Assembly: GCA_015490695.1 (NCBI GenBank)
Contig: WFXK01000112.1
Coordinates: 1-25,840, forward strand
Reading direction: 5' to 3'
Length of the DNA stretch: 25,840 bases
DNA from: Bacteroidota bacterium
GTDB taxonomy: Bacteria; Bacteroidota; Bacteroidia; SpSt-205; S141-50
Of the stretch, positions 23,433 through 25,840 are shown one piece after another. Position numbers and translations under genes: made by a program. Position 1 is the stretch's first letter. Each line of letters starts with the position of its first letter. The notes beneath the pieces are model-generated. The model was not told where the DNA came from. It saw nothing but the letters and a program-made list of their open reading frames with translations, and did not search any database.

Positions 23433-23450
23433 CATAAAAACAACTTTATT

Positions 23451-24196
23451 GTGAAAGCTAATCCTATGCTAGCGCTTTCCCGCCAGAAAGACAACAACGT
23501 CCTAAAAGAAACCAACCAACCAACAACAGCCGCTTTTGAAGCCTATCAACCTAAAAGTGCTGCCTCAGGAGTAGTCTGGGCATTACAGCAGTCAGGTAAG
23601 CGTTGGGCAGAAGCCCTGTTTGCCTTAGCACAAGATTCTACTTTCCGATGGATTGTAAAACAATACTTTAATACCCACGCCCAAGACAGCACCTTTGACT
23701 TCCGTGTAACAATGCAAACCTTATTTCAATACGCTCATGGGGCTTTGATGCCCTGCAGTATTTACAAAACCACGTAGATAGTGCTGTTTATACGGAAGTC
23801 GTTGCTATTCTGAATGGAAAAACCATAGGGGGCAAGACGTATATGCCTGTGTTTAATGGGATTTATTACGTACCTGAGTTAGCTTTCTATATTCAAAATA
23901 CTTCATTGGATGCTGTATGGTATAATGGAGAGTTGTTATGGGAGTACAAAGGGGGCACATGGCAACCCCGATGGTTGGACGCTGCTGCGATTGTGGCTTC
24001 ACCAAAGTGGATAGTTGAATGGCAAGGCGGTGACGCAAACAAACCGCTGTATATTATTATTTGTGATTGTGTTCAAATTGACAGGGAAGAGTTTTCTTGT
24101 CAAGCAGGGAGCAAAACAGGTGGAATAGGTTGGTGCGGTATTGCTGTCGGTTTTGGGAAAAGACCACGAACTTGTTTTGCAATAAGATGCCGATGA
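23451..24196 (+). pseudogene. Protein of unknown function, broken by one frameshift
   Basis: From GTG 23451 (M-K-A-N-P-M-L-A-L-S) the frame reads through A-A-S-G-V-V-W-A-L-Q-Q-S-G-K-R-W-A-E and F-N-T-H-A-Q-D-S-T-F to a TAG at 23777. The protein sense switches frame at the GGGG run 23739-23742 and goes on as F-D-A-L-Q-Y-L-Q-N-H-V-D, then V-V-A-I-L-N-G-K-T-I-G-G-K-T-Y-M-P-V-F-N-G-I-Y-Y and P-K-W-I-V-E-W-Q-G-G, ending at 24196. One added G joins them into about 248 residues. I recognise no family; there is no clear signal peptide. The intact downstream gene starts 6 bp after the stop, so they form one unit. It could be real decay, a sequencing indel or a ribosomal frameshift. Confidence 0.7.
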
Positions 24197-24202
24197 TACT
24201 TT

Positions 24203-25192
24203 ATGCTTTGGAAAATAGACACGCTGTTGTTCACTATTACTCTTTCTTGTTTATTCCCTGCAAAGAAACACTTAGAGCCCAATCTCAATCCCATAGGGCT
24301 TGAAATTATCAACTATAACATAACATTTGGATTTCTTGCATTTACTAAAAAGGACGTTAAACTGCTTACCTGCTACTTTGAAGATGGAAACTGTATTTTT
24401 TGCAGTGAGGGCTTATTAGACCATGAAATAAAATGCATGTTGTATTGTTATTCTTCGTGGGAAGGTGGTTGTGTAGTAGGTGAAAGTTGTCTTAGGGTTT
24501 GGTTACTCAATAGACAAGGTAAGGTGTTATGGCAGTATCCTATAGAATCACTTCGTCCTCATAAAAAATGGATTCCTCATAAAAAAGGGATTATCACTCG
24601 CCAGCCCTTTCGTCGCGATGGCTCCTTAAACATTCTTATAAAAGACACTATAACAAAAGAACTTAAACTTTTAACCTTAATTGGAACTTGTACCCAATGG
24701 AGCAAAAAAGTGCTGTCTTTACCTTTTATACAATGCAAACAAGAATCTCTTGTTACGCATTCTACAATGTTTATAGACACTTTATCTGAAGAGGATAGAC
24801 TTTATATAAAGCCGGGTTTTTGCGATAGTTTGTATGTCTATGAGCCTTCGACGGGGGTTATACAGCGCTTTTGGATATTTCATTCTTATCGTTTAATAAT
24901 GGTGGACAGCCATTTTGTTTATGGGCTTTATGAAGATTATTGGGGGGTATTTGAAACAAGGAAGAAAAGATGGAGGGAGAGAAAGAGAAAAAAAGTAAGA
25001 CGATATGTCATGGTTCATGATAAGCGTACAGGAAGTTTTTTAGGAGTGATTCCTATTCCCAAGCATTGGGATTTTATAGGTTATAATTGGTATGAAGGTG
25101 CTATTTACTTTATTCACCGAAGGGAAAAATATACTTCTTCACCGTGTATGCAAGTATATCGTTTAAGTGTTTTACCTCAGAGTAAAAAGTAG
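24203..25192 (+). CDS. Protein of unknown function, probably exported, beta-propeller-like
   Basis: 329 residues. The N-terminus looks like a signal peptide (T-L-L-F-T-I-T-L-S-C-L-F-P-A, cleavage before KK); a lipobox alternative at L-S-C exists. Strand-rich with recurring patterns such as L-R-V-W-L-L-N-R-Q-G-K-V-L-W-Q-Y, L-Y-V-Y-E-P-S-T-G-V-I-Q-R-F and Y-V-M-V-H-D-K-R-T-G-S-F-L-G-V-I: a readout strand, then N/D-x-x-T/Q-G-K/S, then a short strand, as in PQQ- or WD-like propeller blades. This fold call is inference. It follows the frameshifted gene at 6 bp and ends before a repeat copy. No family recognised. Confidence 0.7.
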   Translation: MLWKIDTLLFTITLSCLFPAKKHLEPNLNPIGLEIINYNITFGFLAFTKKDVKLLTCYFEDGNCIFCSEGLLDHEIKCMLYCYSSWEGGCVVGESCLRVWLLNRQGKVLWQYPIESLRPHKKWIPHKKGIITRQPFRRDGSLNILIKDTITKELKLLTLIGTCTQWSKKVLSLPFIQCKQESLVTHSTMFIDTLSEEDRLYIKPGFCDSLYVYEPSTGVIQRFWIFHSYRLIMVDSHFVYGLYEDYWGVFETRKKRWRERKRKKVRRYVMVHDKRTGSFLGVIPIPKHWDFIGYNWYEGAIYFIHRREKYTSSPCMQVYRLSVLPQSKK

Positions 25193-25205
25193 TTTTTTGA
25201 GCTGC

Positions 25206-25454
25206 CTCGGCTTTTCCTTGGCATGACGTTGCGACCGCTATCCTGCAAGGAGTTTTGGTGTCATTGAGTTTTGGGCGTATAGTTTGTGTTTCTGTGTTAA
25301 TTGGGTTTAGGTTATATGCGTCACTTCACTTCGTGCGCGTCATTCCGAGTGCAAGTAAGGAATCTCAGTACGGATTTTTTCTCGAGTGCTTTTTTTGCTG
25401 GAAACGCAGAAAACTTTTATAGTTTGCGGAGTTTTCAGATACCCTGGCATGATG
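25206..25454 (+). repeat. Palindromic repeat: degenerate right arm, spacer and copy C
   Basis: A degenerate right arm (25206-25228, ending GGCATGACG) is followed by the conserved spacer (25229-25337, with GGAGTTTTGG and CATTGAGTTT) and a full but worn palindrome at 25338-25454 (CGTCATTCCGAG, GGAATCTCA, GGCATGATG). It fills the gap between two convergent genes. Confidence 0.85.
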
Positions 25455-25457
25455 CTA

Positions 25458-25840
25458 TTACCACACCGCTTCCCAACGACACCCCACTAAACTACGGCTA
25501 TCCTTGTCAAACACTAAGCCTAAAAGAATAACTTCCTTACCCTTACTAACATACTTCCGAACATACCCTTTTGCCTTCATCTGTTCAATCGCTTGCATTT
25601 CATCACCCTCCTTGCCAATTTTGAATTCCAACAATACATAAGCATCTTTTAACTCCACTACCATATCAATTTGACCTGTGCTTGTAGTATCTTCACCCCA
25701 TGAGGGCAAGCCTGTTCCTTTCAATGCCATATAAAAAACCGATGCCCAATAACCCTCGTATTGAGCAAGGGGATTCCTTCTAAACCAATCATGAGGAATC
25801 CCTGACACTAATTGATTAAACACTTCACATACCTTATCAA
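25458..25840 (-). CDS. C-terminal PD-(D/E)XK domain of an AAA-ATPase-like protein (partial)
   Basis: The minus strand is open from the window edge (25840) to a TAA at 25460-25458, 126 residues visible; the N-terminal AAA-like part lies outside. The visible part starts near V-F-N-Q-L-V-S-G-I-P-H-D-W-F-R-R-N-P-L-A-Q-Y-E-G-Y-W. The nuclease-fold core is G-Q-I-D-M-V-V then L-L-E-F-K-I (the D..E-x-K site), then A-I-E-Q-M-K-A-K-G-Y. This matches the DUF1703 / PDDEXK_9 C-terminus of the AAA-ATPase_like family, often multicopy in Bacteroidota and possibly linked to mobile or defence functions; the biological role is not settled. The stop codon abuts repeat copy C (3 bp). Confidence 0.85.
   Translation of the reverse strand, partial: DKVCEVFNQLVSGIPHDWFRRNPLAQYEGYWASVFYMALKGTGLPSWGEDTTSTGQIDMVVELKDAYVLLEFKIGKEGDEMQAIEQMKAKGYVRKYVSKGKEVILLGLVFDKDSRSLVGCRWEAVW

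Larger units (their letters stand above)
22744..23450. other. Gene-free stretch with tandem repeat array and two promoters
   Basis: Divergent intergenic region of about 700 bp. It holds the phosphatase promoter, the palindromic repeat array (22828-23334) and a consensus promoter (23401-23432). No genuine gene. Confidence 0.75.

Noticed and set aside
25301..25531. 76-codon plus-strand reading frame
   Set aside because: It runs through repeat copy C and then antisense to the PD-(D/E)XK gene.

Overview
The window looks like a chromosomal segment from a member of the Bacteroidota. The signs are the TAnnTTTG promoter boxes found just upstream of many starts, the gene block bamD, RNA polymerase omega, coaBC, and families typical of the phylum: a GIN/DUF2807 lipoprotein, a short-chain type threonine dehydrogenase, a PafA-type phosphatase, an S74-chaperone protein and an AAA/PD-(D/E)XK protein. 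I cannot place it below phylum. No rRNA, tRNA, CRISPR array, integrase or intact transposase was seen.

Layout. Positions 1-2547 hold, on the minus strand, the N-terminus of a probable NuoM-like membrane protein, a secreted S74-chaperone protein and a DUF1684 protein. Positions 2580-7731 hold core information genes: CCA-adding enzyme and asparaginyl-tRNA synthetase (plus, overlapping) and a Rel/SpoT (p)ppGpp enzyme (minus, convergent). Positions 7811-9975 are a plus-strand run of GIN-domain lipoprotein, CdsA and an RluA-type pseudouridine synthase. Positions 10006-12994 are an accessory island with an orphan DNA methyltransferase, the detached tail of a second methyltransferase, a doubly frameshifted secreted-protein gene and two copies of a palindromic repeat. 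Positions 12995-15298 (minus) are bamD, omega and coaBC. Positions 15400-19529 (plus) are an operon of threonine dehydrogenase, HPPD, ThiE and a one-POTRA outer-membrane barrel whose signal peptide is encoded inside thiE in another frame. Positions 19526-22734 (minus) are a PafA-like phosphatase and a DUF3352-like membrane-anchored protein. Positions 22744-25840 are a second accessory region: a tandem array of the same repeat, a promoter driving a frameshifted gene and an intact gene of unknown function, another repeat copy, and the C-terminus of a PD-(D/E)XK protein.

Main novelty. The strongest unexplained signal is a composite interspersed repeat. It consists of a ~130-bp nested palindrome made of two self-complementary arms around a central stem, joined by a ~106-109-bp conserved spacer, with a tandem period of 238-240 bp. 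Copies or fragments occur at 22828-23334, 25206-25454, 12658-12945 (inverted) and 11081-11111. They cluster with the frameshifted genes, the duplicated methyltransferase tail and the point where the expected order after coaBC breaks.

Working together. bamD and the one-POTRA barrel concern outer-membrane biogenesis. CdsA feeds phospholipid synthesis, and CoaBC makes phosphopantetheine for CoA. Threonine dehydrogenase and HPPD are amino-acid catabolic enzymes placed with a thiamin gene. Several starts lie only 4-15 nt after a TAnnTTTG box, suggesting short leaders.
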